A stretch of DNA of 64,000 nucleotides from Citrus sinensis (Eukaryota > Streptophyta > Magnoliopsida > Sapindales > Rutaceae), in assembly GCF_022201045.2 (NCBI RefSeq), contig NC_068558.1, forward strand, positions 45,287,001 through 45,351,000, written 5' to 3'. Below, one piece after another: positions 23,737 to 34,531 of this stretch (its first letter is position 1; the number at the start of each line of letters is the position of its first letter). The translations under genes and the position numbers were made by a program. Under the pieces are notes generated by a model, which had not been told where the DNA came from, searched no databases, and was given only the letters and a program-made list of their open reading frames with translations.

Positions 23737-26629
23737 CTAATCTTCCTCGCTGCCTTTAACATCTTCCTCACTTTCTTCATCGTCTTCCTGATTCTCCTGC
23801 TTGCTTCCTTTCTGTTTTTTCTTGTCACCAACAGTTCCTAGGGAAAACCGAGTTGAAAGAGCAATGAAAAATGAATACATGTTCTGAGCCTGGTAAGTTA
23901 GGTTCTATAGGAAAGAGAAGAGAACTGGTCGTATTAGGGATGACCTCTTCTCACTGTGTTGTTCATAAAGACAATAAGCCTTCTCTGATACAGAAATGAA
24001 AACAAAACATGTAGAAGATACACATACCATATTCACTGAAGATGATACTACCAGAACACAATCCTTCCTCAACCTTGATGAGTTGTAAAGTCATTCTGGG
24101 TCCAATCTCTTGAAGCTTTACAGCACTTTTTGTAGAAGCTCGGTTAACTCTACCAAGATCACTTACCAGTGTCACTGTTGCTGCTTCATCATCAGCTTCA
24201 CTTTCTGATCCATAACCAGCCCTTCAGAAATCAAAGGATATTAACAATGAGGAGCAAAATAAATACAGAATATCCTACACTAGTGTGGCACACCAATCTT
24301 GGGGAGGGGAAAATCCAGTCTAATTTCTGTTTGCACATGGGGAATAGTGGTGTGGTGTGTGGTATGCTAAAAAATTAAAATTAAAAAATAGAAAAGAATG
24401 CCCTCATTGAATCCTCACTACCAATGAAGGGACACAATTTAAAGAAAGCATTCTGTTGTTCCCTCAGACAATCTGATAAATAAATATTAACTTTGTATCC
24501 TTTATTCCCAGCTAAATGATGATACTAGCAGAGACACGAAGTAAAGTATGAATAAAAATATGAGAAATTGCTAACGTTGACCAGAAAATTCATGCTAGAA
24601 ATTTCGCATCTACAAAGGCAGGTCATACACATTCCTAAGTTGCATCTCTAAATTTTCAATAATAAGCTCAAATAACATAATATCTAGTGTTCCATATTTA
24701 TGACTCGTAATTGATAATCCTAAAACTATTAAAAACCTAAAATGAAATAATAGATCTGCTTTGCAGCCACAGCTCCCAAAGTGTTACAACTTACGATATC
24801 AATTGATGGAATAAAATTCTCCCATCACGCTGACAAGATTGACTAGAATACAGTGGAACTGTGATAAACAGTGGAACTTACTTGGTGACAAAATCACTCA
24901 CATCTTGGAGACTCCTGAGATCTGGAACTTGATGGCTCTGAACAAATTTTCTTAGTCTACGGGAAACACCCACAGGTTGCAGTCTAATAGAATAATGCCT
25001 AAAATCAATAAGTTTTGTGTCTTTGTTGTAATTAAGCAACACAATCCTCTGGCAAGTCGAAAGCTTCACCTGGGATATCATATAAAAAGAACATATGAGA
25101 ATGTTCAGCTGGTTCTGGCATTTTGAATTATTATTGTTTGATCACTAACAGTGTTGATATCAATTGGTTCTGGCATTTTAAATTATTATTGTTTGATCAC
25201 TCACAGTGTTGATATCAATAGCCGGAAAGATGTTCTGAAACATAATAGTTGTGAGCTTTAGATGTTGATCTCCAGTTCCAAAACCAGAAAGAACAATCTG
25301 TCAAAAACATACCCACACTTAGCAGAAGACGGCAGGATTAAACTTCAAGTTCCCTAATTACAAAATTTTTTGCTCAAATATGCTACTTTGGTCTATTATA
25401 CCTTGAGAAGAAGTCAAAATAGCCAACATAAGTTGGGGAAAATAATGTGAAGCAGATATTAACTATTAAGAGGCAAGGATTTATGTGGTCAAATTATAAG
25501 TTCTAACAGATGGCCAATTGATATTGAAGAAATAAAGCAAGACAAATAGAAGCAACAATGAGAATATAATTGTGAGAAATATTACCAAAGGAGAAGTTTT
25601 GAAAAGATCTTGAGGACATCTAGGACGCAATTGAGATTGGGCGACATCAACAGCTAATGAGTACTCGTGTATTTTAAATGTAAGAGTTGGGCCCTGAGGG
25701 GTCCTTGCAACCCTCAAGTAGGGTGCAGATTCAGTCTTTGATAACATGAGGAAATGTGTAACACCCATTGGCCCTGCAACATTCAGAAAGTCCTTGAGAT
25801 TATTCCGTTTCTTCTCCTGCAAACATACAACAAAGAATAAGAAACATTTTATTCAGAAAAAATAACATACAGATTAGAACTAAATAGAGTTCATGCAGGA
25901 AAATTAATTAGTGACTGTTATGACACTGCTTTCTATACTTGTAGCCTATGACTGACCAAGTATATAACTGAATGTCGTGGGTTCTAAGAATCAGGCATCC
26001 AAGATAATTAACGATCCCACAAGGTTTTTCTTCAAAATTTTCCACACCACTGACTCAACTTTCAACATATTGTTTACCCTAATAGACTCTCTAATTCAGA
26101 TTTCTCGAATATGTGCTGTAATTCCCAGTTATCCTGGTACTGCATCAACTTTTATCAAAGTTGATCAAAGAATGACCAAAAAAGAAGACAAACCTTTAGA
26201 AATTCACATAATGTCATCATCATAAAGCAAAACCATAGGTATTCCAAATAAACTATACCTTAAGGTTGAGAGCAGTGTGTGGAAGCATCAACTTTCTTAA
26301 ATCCATTTCAAGCTGCCTGAGAGGACCAGGCAACTTTCCTCTTGAAAACACAAAACTCTTTGGAATCTTATCACCGGTGATGTGATCCACAGTCGGCTGC
26401 TTCTTCTTCACAAATGACTTCACAAATCCCTTCTTCTTACTCTGTTATAATTGAGATTGTAATAAGAAACATTCCCAAAAAAATTAACAATCATCTTAAT
26501 TCATTTAGTTGCTAAGAAAAAAATAAAAAATACAATCAACTCGAGGAATAGTACAATCATAATTTTTCATCTTATCAAGTAAGCAAATCAGATACAAGGA
26601 ATTCCACTTACATTCCGGAAACGAGCCAT
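23737..26629 (-). CDS. PPAN: Peter Pan-like ribosome biogenesis protein (Brix domain, SSF1/SSF2)
   Basis: Seven coding exons on the minus strand: 26612-26629 (only MARFRN), 26259-26441, 25586-25816, 25205-25297, 24882-25069, 24028-24221, 23737-23837. They join in frame to 335 residues. The protein is the plant counterpart of Drosophila Peter Pan and yeast Ssf1/Ssf2, a nucleolar Brix-domain factor needed for early 60S subunit maturation. Visible marks: a basic N-terminus (KSKKKGFVKSFVKKK-like), the Brix start PKSFVFSRGKLPGPLRQLE, DLRKLMLPHTALNLKEKKRN, the GPMGVTHFLMLS and FKIHEYSL blocks, and a Lys/Glu/Asp-rich tail (GDKKKQKGSKQEN then DEESEEDVKGSEED). A 5'-UTR intron probably runs from about 26867 down to about 26670. 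A tandem duplication has copied the donor of exon 4. The 18-base first coding exon is unusually small but gives the exact family N-terminus. Confidence 0.92.
25111..25220. repeat. 55-bp tandem duplication across a PPAN splice donor
   Basis: Two adjacent copies, 25111-25165 and 25166-25220, begin ggttctggcatttt and end ttgatatcaat, with only a few differences. The right-hand copy contains the 3' end of PPAN exon 4 and its real donor (GTGAGT on the minus strand). The left copy, now inside the intron, carries the same exon end followed by GTTAGT. Confidence 0.9.
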
Positions 26630-26866
26630 GGCTTTGTAGGCACAACTTCAAACTTTCCTGATTAATTATTTCACTTCTTGAAATCTATAACTAAATATAA
26701 AACACGGAGTTAGCTCGGAAAGATGACCTATTAGTAATATAAACGGACACAATAACCAAGTAAAGAGGACGATTGTTTTCTATTTTGCCTAATTTGTTCC
26801 AATTAAAAAAAAAAAAAAACTAAAATACAGCAGCTTTTTTATAAAATTAGCTTATAATCACCACTT

Positions 26867-26960
26867 ACGGTTGTTGCTGCGCAGAGTGTTCTTCGTCGTT
26901 CGTACACGTCCTCCTCTGCGAATTAGAAGAGAGGGGTTTTGGTTTCTGTAATAGGGTTTT
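26867..26960 (-). promoter_or_regulatory. PPAN leader exon and telo-box
   Basis: On the minus strand a telo-box AAACCCTA (26952-26959) lies just upstream of a noncoding exon that ends at a good donor (ACC|GTAAGT, about 26870). Telo-boxes near the start site are typical of plant ribosomal protein and ribosome assembly genes. A similar box precedes eL22 in this window. Confidence 0.55.
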
Positions 26961-27839
26961 GGTAGAATGTTTGGACTGGACTGAGCCTACTTAATTAAGA
27001 GTACCCCACCATATCCCTGATAAAACCCCTTGTTTATAATTACTGTAATAACCTTTACCATTTCGTTTATCATTGGTTCGGTTTTTTTATTGATTTGGAA
27101 ATAAACAAAAACAAAATTCCATTGAATTCGTTATTCGTGGAGTATAAACAAAATTCCAACTTTAGTATAGGATAAAAAATAAAAAAATAAAATTGATACG
27201 AATTATAGAGTAAAAGTTAAGAATGATTATTTTTAATGTTATAAAAGAAAGTGATTTTATGGTAAAATGGAAAGTTTATTAATGATGAAATAGAGAGAGG
27301 ATTTACAATTAAAGAACAATGAAGTTATAATTCCATTCATGTTTTGAGAATATTAATCAAATATATGAGAATCATTAATAGCTACTTCTGAATTTGTGAA
27401 AAGAGCATCTTATTCATAGGCATGATGAGAAATACAAGTGAATGGTTAGTTGTGAAATTAAAAATGAGTGTATTTGGAAGTGACATCATAATTACATAAC
27501 TTCAACAGAGTACATTTAGCAAAGGGATTTTACGAGGATTTTAAAAGGTGCTAATAGCTCTACTCTTAAATAAACTATCTTCTTCATTTTGTATTTAATG
27601 AGAATGGGTTTGACAAAATTTCATACGACCTACTAACATGATATGAAATTATGAATCCATATAATAAAAATAGTTGTCAGGTTGATCTTTATCGGGTTGG
27701 GTGGTTAATGGATCAAACCATTAAAACTCATTTCCCAAGAGTTCAAAATTGTATTTAAGCATCAAAATCGTTTCACCCAATTCATAAACATTTAATATTA
27801 ATAGTTCAGTAAATTCAATAGCTAAGATTATGGATTTTA
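26961..27839. other. AT-rich intergenic DNA, no gene seen
   Basis: The upstream flank of PPAN. No open frame or repeat of note is seen before the LINE remnant at 27840. Confidence 0.5.
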
Positions 27840-28470
27840 AAAAAAGATAAATTAATTTTTTTTTTGTTAATACTGCCAAAATAGTAGGAGGTTAGGCCAA
27901 ACTCCTATCTGTAATATAAATTAGAAACTAAAATAAAAAAGGAGAGAGAAGATCAAAACCTCTAATACAAAAAAAAAAAAAGATAAATTAATTTCTTTCT
28001 TTCTTTTTGTTAAAACTGCCAAGATAGTAGGAGGTTAGGCTAGATTCTTACCTGTAATATAAATTAGAAACTAAAATAAATAAAACGAGAGAGAAGATCA
28101 TAACCTCTAATACAAATAAAAAAGTATAACAATGCATAAAGTATGCCCAAAAAGAATAAGTCAAAAACAAATTATCATCACCCAATATGCAGAGTCTCAT
28201 AATCATCCAAATGAAGAATATCAGTCAAACCAATTGTAAGGCCCTGGTAGCTTAAAAACCACTAATGAGTTTGATGAGAACATGCCCAATTGGCCATAAA
28301 ATCAATAGCAAATGCAATCTACTATAAAACATGCCTAATAAAGATTAAGGAGCTATAAAACAAAGCACGAACACAACCAATGAGATAAACAAAATCCTAC
28401 CACACAGAGTCATAAGATTTAATTTAAGAAACAATTATGACCGAGTCGACTCTATCTCGAAAAATATTGA
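27840..28470 (-). mobile_element. degenerate LINE 3' end with duplicated tail region
   Basis: On the minus strand 28190-28330 reads AFAIDFMANWACSHQTH and then WFLSYQGL and LTDILHLDDYETLHIG, in the style of the C-terminal RNase H region of plant LINEs (AD-FLAN-A). Stops break it. Next to it lies a noncoding 3' tail present twice in tandem: 27840-27969 and 27970-28115 share aagataaattaatttcttt-like starts, the ctgccaa-atagtaggaggtta core and gagagaagatca. The duplication of the tail is probably secondary. The LINE 5' end is not found. Confidence 0.5.
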
Positions 28471-28868
28471 AAAATTGACTTTAAATTGACTCGTTGTATG
28501 ATTTTTCGAGGAAACACAAACTTGAAATTTCTTTCTATGATTATAATAACTAATATTGGTGCTAGAATTAAATGATTGACTAGTTTTGGACTATATTATT
28601 AGATCATGTTAAACACTGAGAATATAAAGAATTTTCTTGTTTGGTATTGTATATATTTTTAAAAAGCTAGTCCTGTGAATTGTTATGTGTTTTAATCTAA
28701 AAATATATAATAATTATTTTGAATTTACCAAAAGGAGTAGATAAAATAGGCCGGTTCGAATAACAAACTAATAATAATGAATGAGTTTGAATATATATAA
28801 TTTAACACAACATGAAACCGCTCTCAAATGATCCATTGCAAGAGGTAAACGAGAATATATACAATTTT

Positions 28869-29232
28869 ATTTTTTTTTTTAGTAAGAAAAACGAGCCTAG
28901 CACAAACTAAGGCTTAACAAGCCCAGGAAAAGCAGTCCCGAGACAATCATTACCCAACCAAACATTAACACCACAGGGAGGGTTAGCAAAGACATGGAGT
29001 CCAAAGGGAAGCGGGAGAGCATAATTAGCAAGAAAATCCGCAGCAAATTTGCTTCCCGTTAGATATAATTCACGGAAATCTGCCAACTTCGAGAAAGGAG
29101 CTCCTAGATGCCTTTAACTGAGGGATAACAAGCATTATGAACATCATCACGTCGCTGTAGCAACTGAGTCACACATAAACTGTCAACTTCAACCACCAAC
29201 AACTTTATACCCCGATCCCATGCCAAAACAGT
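28869..29232 (-). mobile_element. 5'-truncated LINE with RNase H remnant
   Basis: A 364-bp insert in the minus orientation. Read from 29230 downwards it gives WDRGIKLLVVEVDSLCVTQL, later FAADFLANYALPLPFGLHVF, then GVNVWLGNDCLGTAFPGLV and a stop. This is the plant LINE-type RNase H (RVT_3) fold with its VEVDS strand and AADFLAN block. It carries two stop codons and one frame change, so it is inactive. The A tail shows as the T run at 28869-28880. Flanking repeats agaatatatacaatttt (28852-28868) and agaatatataccaatttt (29233-29250) differ by one base and form the target-site duplication. Severe 5' truncation is normal for LINE insertion. Confidence 0.82.
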
Positions 29233-29299
29233 AGAATATATACCAATTTTTTTTTTTTTTTAATGAAGAAAATACAATTCCAAAAAAAAAAAAAAACTG

Positions 29300-29303
29300 T
29301 GAC

Positions 29304-29344
<41 letters not shown>
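29300..29344. repeat. (AT)n microsatellite
   Basis: An uninterrupted run of about 21 AT units between a poly-A tract (29281-29296) and unique sequence. Such runs are usually polymorphic in length. Confidence 0.95.
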
Positions 29345-29346
<2 letters not shown>

Positions 29347-30120
29347 AGACTTTAACTCAAATATATTAACCTCTCGATAATAATGAATCCATGAAAGGAA
29401 ATTAACTTGTGGTTTGATTTACATGGAAGTTCCTTTCATTTGCTCTTAGTGTGCCCCTCCATAATTTGTCAGGTGGCGCACAATGGTGCGACAACTACTG
29501 AACCAATCTTTATCTGTTCTTTTTTTTTTCCCCCGAATGGTACATGTTGTGTTGGGTTGGTATAGTGTTTTTATCAGTATCATGTGAAGTGTGAACTGCA
29601 TCCTTGACCTAACAGAAATTATATATGAAGATAACACCTCGTCAAGAAATTTTGTTGAGGCAGAAGAAAATAAATGCTTTTCCGAAAACAGTAGTTTGTG
29701 ATATCGTATGATGTGTTCTCGACTCTTACCGACTGTTAATCTTTAATGCAGTCTAACCCCCCACAGTATGAAAATGAAGAGCACAGCGTTTTGATTTAAT
29801 GATTGTGACATAAATTCATTGGATGCTTGGCATTCAACTGCAACAGTGCTTGTGACAATAATATATGAATGTTATTATGGCCTTTCGAAGTCATATAAAC
29901 TTTATTAAGATTTTCAGCAGCATCATCAGTCAATATTTAGCAAACAGATCTTCCCTCTCAGGATCTATATCATCACCCTCATCCCAAATTTCATGAGAAA
30001 CTCACCAGTCCATTCACATGCTCTTTCACTTTCTTAATCAGCCTGTTCTACCCTTTCCCCTTCTTTATTACACTCACCAGCCTCTTGCCTTGGTAACAAC
30101 TAGAAAAGCGCCCAAAAACT

Positions 30121-30130
30121 TCTTATAAAG
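30121..30130 (+). promoter_or_regulatory. TATA box of the PMEI gene
   Basis: The word cttataaagt lies about 95 bases before the ATG at 30224, a spacing that would leave a leader of about 65 bases. It is a plausible TATA box, judged by sequence only. Confidence 0.4.
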
Positions 30131-30223
30131 TTTCCCATCAAAAAGCTTCTGTTAATTCAGGCTTCACATTTGATAGATATGATTTCTTTTTTTCACCCAT
30201 TTTAAATCCTAGAAATAAAAGAA

Positions 30224-30817
30224 ATGGCAGGACCAAACATGTTCATGTTGTTCATGCTCCTTGCCTGGCTAGCAAAATCTGGCGAATCGGCATCCGGGAA
30301 TAGGAATAACTTCGTCCGAGATGCATGTAGTGTGACAACATATCGAGATCTTTGTATCCACTCGCTAGCACCATTTTCTAAGAGTGCTAGGAATAGTCCT
30401 GGGAAGTGGGCGCGTGCTGGCGTCTCGGTGACAATAGGTGAGGTCAAGAACGTAACTCAATTCTTGTACAAATTGAAGAGAAGAAACTTAATGAGAGGGA
30501 GAAATCGATTGGCTCTTTTAGATTGCATCGAGTGCTTTCAAGAAACCATTGATGAACTTCACATGTCGCTTGGCATACTGAGGAGGCTAAGTGCAAGAGA
30601 GTTTGATAGACAAATGGATGATCTCACAACCTTTGTGAGCGCTGCACTGACTTATGAGGACACTTGCTTGGATGGTTTTGAAGGGCAAAAGGCAACGCAA
30701 GTAGATTTGCTTAAAAAACGAGTTTTGAAAACAACTTATTTAGCAAGCAATGCTCTGGCTCTTATTAACAAACTTGCAACCACGAGTTTGGAAAGCCTTG
30801 CCCTTGCCGATCCATAA
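30224..30817 (+). CDS. pectin methylesterase/invertase inhibitor family protein
   Basis: A single-exon gene of 197 residues. The N-terminus is a signal peptide (hydrophobic MFMLFMLLAWLA, cleavage likely near residue 23), so the product should be secreted to the cell wall. The four conserved cysteines of the family are at 35 and 44 (ACSVTTYRDLC, closing the helical hairpin) and at 101 and 148 (LDC and TYEDTC). C104 is an extra cysteine close to the third. The helical bundle LLDCIECFQETIDEL and ALTYEDTCLDGF follow the family pattern. Members block either pectin methylesterases or acid invertases. The two cannot be separated by eye, although single-exon apoplastic PMEIs are the commoner class. 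No introns are expected or seen. Confidence 0.9.
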   Translation: MAGPNMFMLFMLLAWLAKSGESASGNRNNFVRDACSVTTYRDLCIHSLAPFSKSARNSPGKWARAGVSVTIGEVKNVTQFLYKLKRRNLMRGRNRLALLDCIECFQETIDELHMSLGILRRLSAREFDRQMDDLTTFVSAALTYEDTCLDGFEGQKATQVDLLKKRVLKTTYLASNALALINKLATTSLESLALADP

Positions 30818-32402
30818 TATGTGTGTGTGTGTTTACATGATACGCTCTTCAATTAAGCTGCGTGCTGAGAGGCAGAGGTGATGGCATGAAACAATAAAAC
30901 TAGTAGAGATCGGGCTACTTGTTTCTCTTTAGTGTGTACTCAACTAGCTTTAATTTAATCTTCCTATTGTGTATATCTGTTGTAAAACAAATAAATTTCA
31001 AGTTTCATGAACCCATGTGGATTTACTTCCCAGAAAATCCAACCCCAGCAGTAGCTCAACAACTGTAGATCATTAGAACTTTCTTCTTCCAAAATTCTGA
31101 TCTTTTTTTCTTTTGGAGTGCGACTTATAATTGTCCTCGCTTTGGGTGCGTACATAAATCCATAAAAAGCTAAACCAGTAAGCATCGGGTTTGGGCCTGT
31201 ATTTTAAACCGAAATTTGCTTGTTGAGGACCCAATTCGATTAAGTGATGATACGAGACAAACAAACACAAGCGATGCGCTAAAATAATATTCCCCAACAA
31301 GCTCTCATCTCATTTTTATTCTCATTTAAAACGCACTTCCCACATCTGTTCTGAAAATGAATGGGACTTATCTACACGGAAGCATAAATTCTGTTCCCAC
31401 AAGACAACAGAAGGGAACTTCGACCCATTTCATTTATATTTAGGCTAATAATTAATGGAGAGATTTACTTGTAAAGAAAGATAAATTTTTATTTATCCCA
31501 CATATATATTAGGAGAAACGATCACTAAACCAATAAGTGGTTGTCAACACCCGACCCAATCTCAAATTTAAATGAGAATAAAAAATGCAACAAATAAAAT
31601 TTGAATCCAAGGACCTAACAGGCAATTCACGGTGTAAACTGATGATAGTGGCTAGGGAAACGACAATGCAAAACTGAAGGTTAGGCCGCTTCGTTGACTT
31701 TGGATCCAACTTGTTCAAATCTAGATCCATCTGAAAAGGCCTAATGATCCTTGAGCACTCGGCCACTTCTCTATCATTTTCTCATATTTGACTACTTAAA
31801 AAAAAAAAAAAAAAATCAAATGCACCTTTAGTTGGCGGAGGTATATTTAATGTTTCACCATTTTGGTAGCATATGGTGCAGGCCGGGCAGTTCATTTGCT
31901 CCACACATTTTATCATCCTCGGCAGCGGATTAACAATAATAATTTCCACAATTTACAATGAAGGAATCACGTTTGCCCATGTTCTAGTTAATTTCGTCGT
32001 TCCTTTTTTTTATTCTTCTTTGTAAGCTATGTAATAGCAATTAGAAATATTTAGCACACTTTTTTCTTTGAAAAGAATAATGATAAGAGGTCAAGTTTCA
32101 AAGAAGTGGGAATCATTTTTATTTTAATCAAGAAAAGTCATCGGTGGATTAATCCGCTTTGCTCTTGCCATCTGTCACTGAACTTGACGATGCAAAAGTG
32201 TAAAAACAAAAACGCCATTTTTGGATCAATTTCAGAGAATGGGCTTTCGTCCTAGTCATTTTGTGATTGAGAAATTGACGGAACCATGCACGGATTGCTT
32301 TGCTCCTTCGTCAAGATTGAACCTTGCCGTTTTGAAAAACAAGTGTAATAAGCTTTGTCTACAAAACTTCTCGCCCGATCGCGGTCATTTGTTATTCGTG
32401 GA
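30818..32402. other. intergenic DNA, no gene seen
   Basis: It contains a TG-rich run just after the PMEI stop (30818-30832) and a 19-base A run at about 31799. A minus-strand frame at 31509-31766 resembles nothing known. No RNA gene is recognised. Confidence 0.5.
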
Positions 32403-33169
32403 GAAATTATCATTGCACCATCTTTATTTTACTTTGTGTTTATTCAACCACTATAAAATTTTAATATATTTTTTATACTATTTTTACACTAATATCATTA
32501 AATAATTTAAACGAAATGATAATTTTATCCCTAAATAAATTAAAATATCATTTTATCTTATAAAAATTTTGAAAAATAAAAATTTATAATTAAAAAAATA
32601 CCCCTAATTTTAATAAAAATAAATCCCAAAATTAGAATTTTTATTTTTAATAAAAATTATAATTATAAAAATAATTGTAAAATTTTGGGATTTAATAAAA
32701 ATCTCCTAAATTATTAAAATTTTGGGATTATTTTCTAATAAATAAATTCAGTTATTTTAATAAAATTTTGTAAAATTATAATTTTTAATAAATAAATTCA
32801 GTTATTTTTATTAAAATTTTGTAAAATTAGAATTTTTTAATAAAAATAAGGAATTATTAAAATTTTACAAAATCTAAATTTAATAAAAATCAGCTGAGCA
32901 CATCTATTTGTGATTTATTTATTTTATTAAATTTAGGAATATTTTTTTAATTATAATTTTCTTAGTTTTCAAAGTTTTAATAAAATAAAATGGTCATTTA
33001 ATTTATTTAGGGGCTAAAATTATCATTTCGTTTAAATTATTTAACAGTAGTTGTTCAAACGTGACTAGTTGATATAAATTTAAAAAAAAAATAATGTAAA
33101 AAATATATTAAAATTTTATAATAATTATATGAATATAAAATAAAATAGAGGTTGTACAATGATAATTTC
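32403..33169. mobile_element. 767-bp foldback (long-TIR) element
   Basis: The left end gaaattatcattg is the exact inverse of the right end caatgataatttc. Pairing continues inward through ataaaattttaatatatttt (left, about 32454) and its complement (right, about 33100), then through aatttaaacgaaatgataat (about 32502) and its complement at about 33020-33045. The inverted arms are thus at least 150-200 bp, with small gaps. The core is almost pure A/T and has its own tandem repeats (taaataaattcagttattt at about 32740 and 32800). No clear target duplication was found and there is no coding content. It may be a MITE of Mutator or hAT descent. Confidence 0.75.
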
Positions 33170-33702
33170 CTTTACTTATACGTCGTTTATGTTGCATGTT
33201 CGCAATTTTTTTCTTTTTATTTTATAGCCGTTCAATTAGTTGAGACTTTGCCACCAAAAAGTAAACTTTTTTTTTTATTATTATTATTAGTGGAAGGGGG
33301 AAAAAATGCAGAAAACTCAATACTGTTTGTCCACAAAACTTGCAGGCTGATGAATCAAGATTCCAGACAGACCAATCACTGTTTACTGGGGACCATTTGC
33401 AGTGTAGAAAAACCCAACGCTGTTGTGTAGGGTAAATTACTCGTCAATTTATTGACCAAGGTAAAAAAAAAAAAAAAGCCTTTATCATGGTTTATCCGTA
33501 AATTTGTATTGTAATATTTAAAATAATGTTTGACATGAATGAGGCGTTTTAGCCCGGTGATATGCATATCTATATATTTTTTTTGGTTTAACATAATCTT
33601 TCATTTGATAGCTTAAAAAATAAAGCGCGTTATCGTACTGTAATTTGGCGCAGGCATAGGGTAACACAGCAATGAAATTGCACCTTTTCATGTATACTTT
33701 TA

Positions 33703-34528
33703 GGTGGTGTTTGGTTTTAAGAGAGGGGAGGAGAGGAAAGAGCATAGAGAAGTGGAAGAGAATAGTAAAATTAAATTTTATTGTTTAGTTTGAAATAAAA
33801 TTTAATAGGAAAAGGAATTGTAATTTTTTTTGGACAAATTTATCCTTTGTCTTAAATACTAAATTACCTATATTAGTAATAAAATATAATTTAATATTAA
33901 TATCAAATTTTTTTAATTTTAAAAAATTCTAAAACAATTCATGATTTATATTTAATATAAAATATAAAATAATTTAATATACTAAACTATTAAATATTAT
34001 TTAATATTATTAAAATCCGGTCAACGGAAGTCAACGCCGGTCAACGGTGGCAGGTGGCTTTTGACAGAGGTCCGGCGAATTCCGGCGGAGGTCCGGGCAA
34101 GTTCCGGTGCCGGATGAAATTCCGGCAAAATCCGGTAGAGGTCCGGCGATAATCCGACGATAGTTAATTTATATTTACATATTAAATATTAAATAAATAA
34201 ATAAGTTTATTTATTTATTAAAATTTTTAAATCATTCATTAAATTTAGTTAATAAAAAATTATTTATAATATTAAATTGATAAAATAAAATTATAAATAA
34301 TAATAATTAATAACATGAAACAAGTGAAAATATTGAAGAACAATTTTAGAAGTTTGTGTTTTCAACATAAGAGGAATTTAAATTCTCACTCTTTGGTGTG
34401 GAATTCAAATTCTACATTATAAGGAATATTAAATTCTTATATATTTTATATAACTAAACAATAAAAATAAAAATAAAATTTGAATTAATTTTCTCTCCCC
34501 CATTCTCTGTTCCCAACCAAACATGCCC
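33703..34528. mobile_element. Harbinger/Tourist-like non-autonomous element
   Basis: An 826-bp insert with 14-bp terminal inverted repeats, ggtggtgtttggtt on the left and (inverted) gggcatgtttggtt on the right. It is flanked by TTA on each side (33700-33702 and 34529-34531). A TTA duplication and a GG-N-GTTTGGTT end are typical of PIF/Harbinger (Tourist) elements. Subterminal motifs such as attttattgtttagtt also occur at both ends inverted. No transposase frame exists. Most of the body is AT-rich, but 34015-34160 is an abrupt GC-rich block of imperfect tccggc repeats. Confidence 0.75.
34015..34162. repeat. GC-rich TCCGGC-type short repeats
   Basis: About ten imperfect copies of tccggc/tccggt, with cggtcaacg words at the start, stand inside an AT-rich Tourist-like element. 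Both strands lack a long open frame here. The block is rich in CpG and would be a strong target for cytosine methylation. Confidence 0.7.
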
Positions 34529-34531
34529 TTA

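Noticed and set aside
29905-29927. A word resembling the passenger strand of miR172 (gcagcatcatca)
   Set aside because: Only about 12 bases agree and no complementary arm was found nearby, so no microRNA hairpin is supported.
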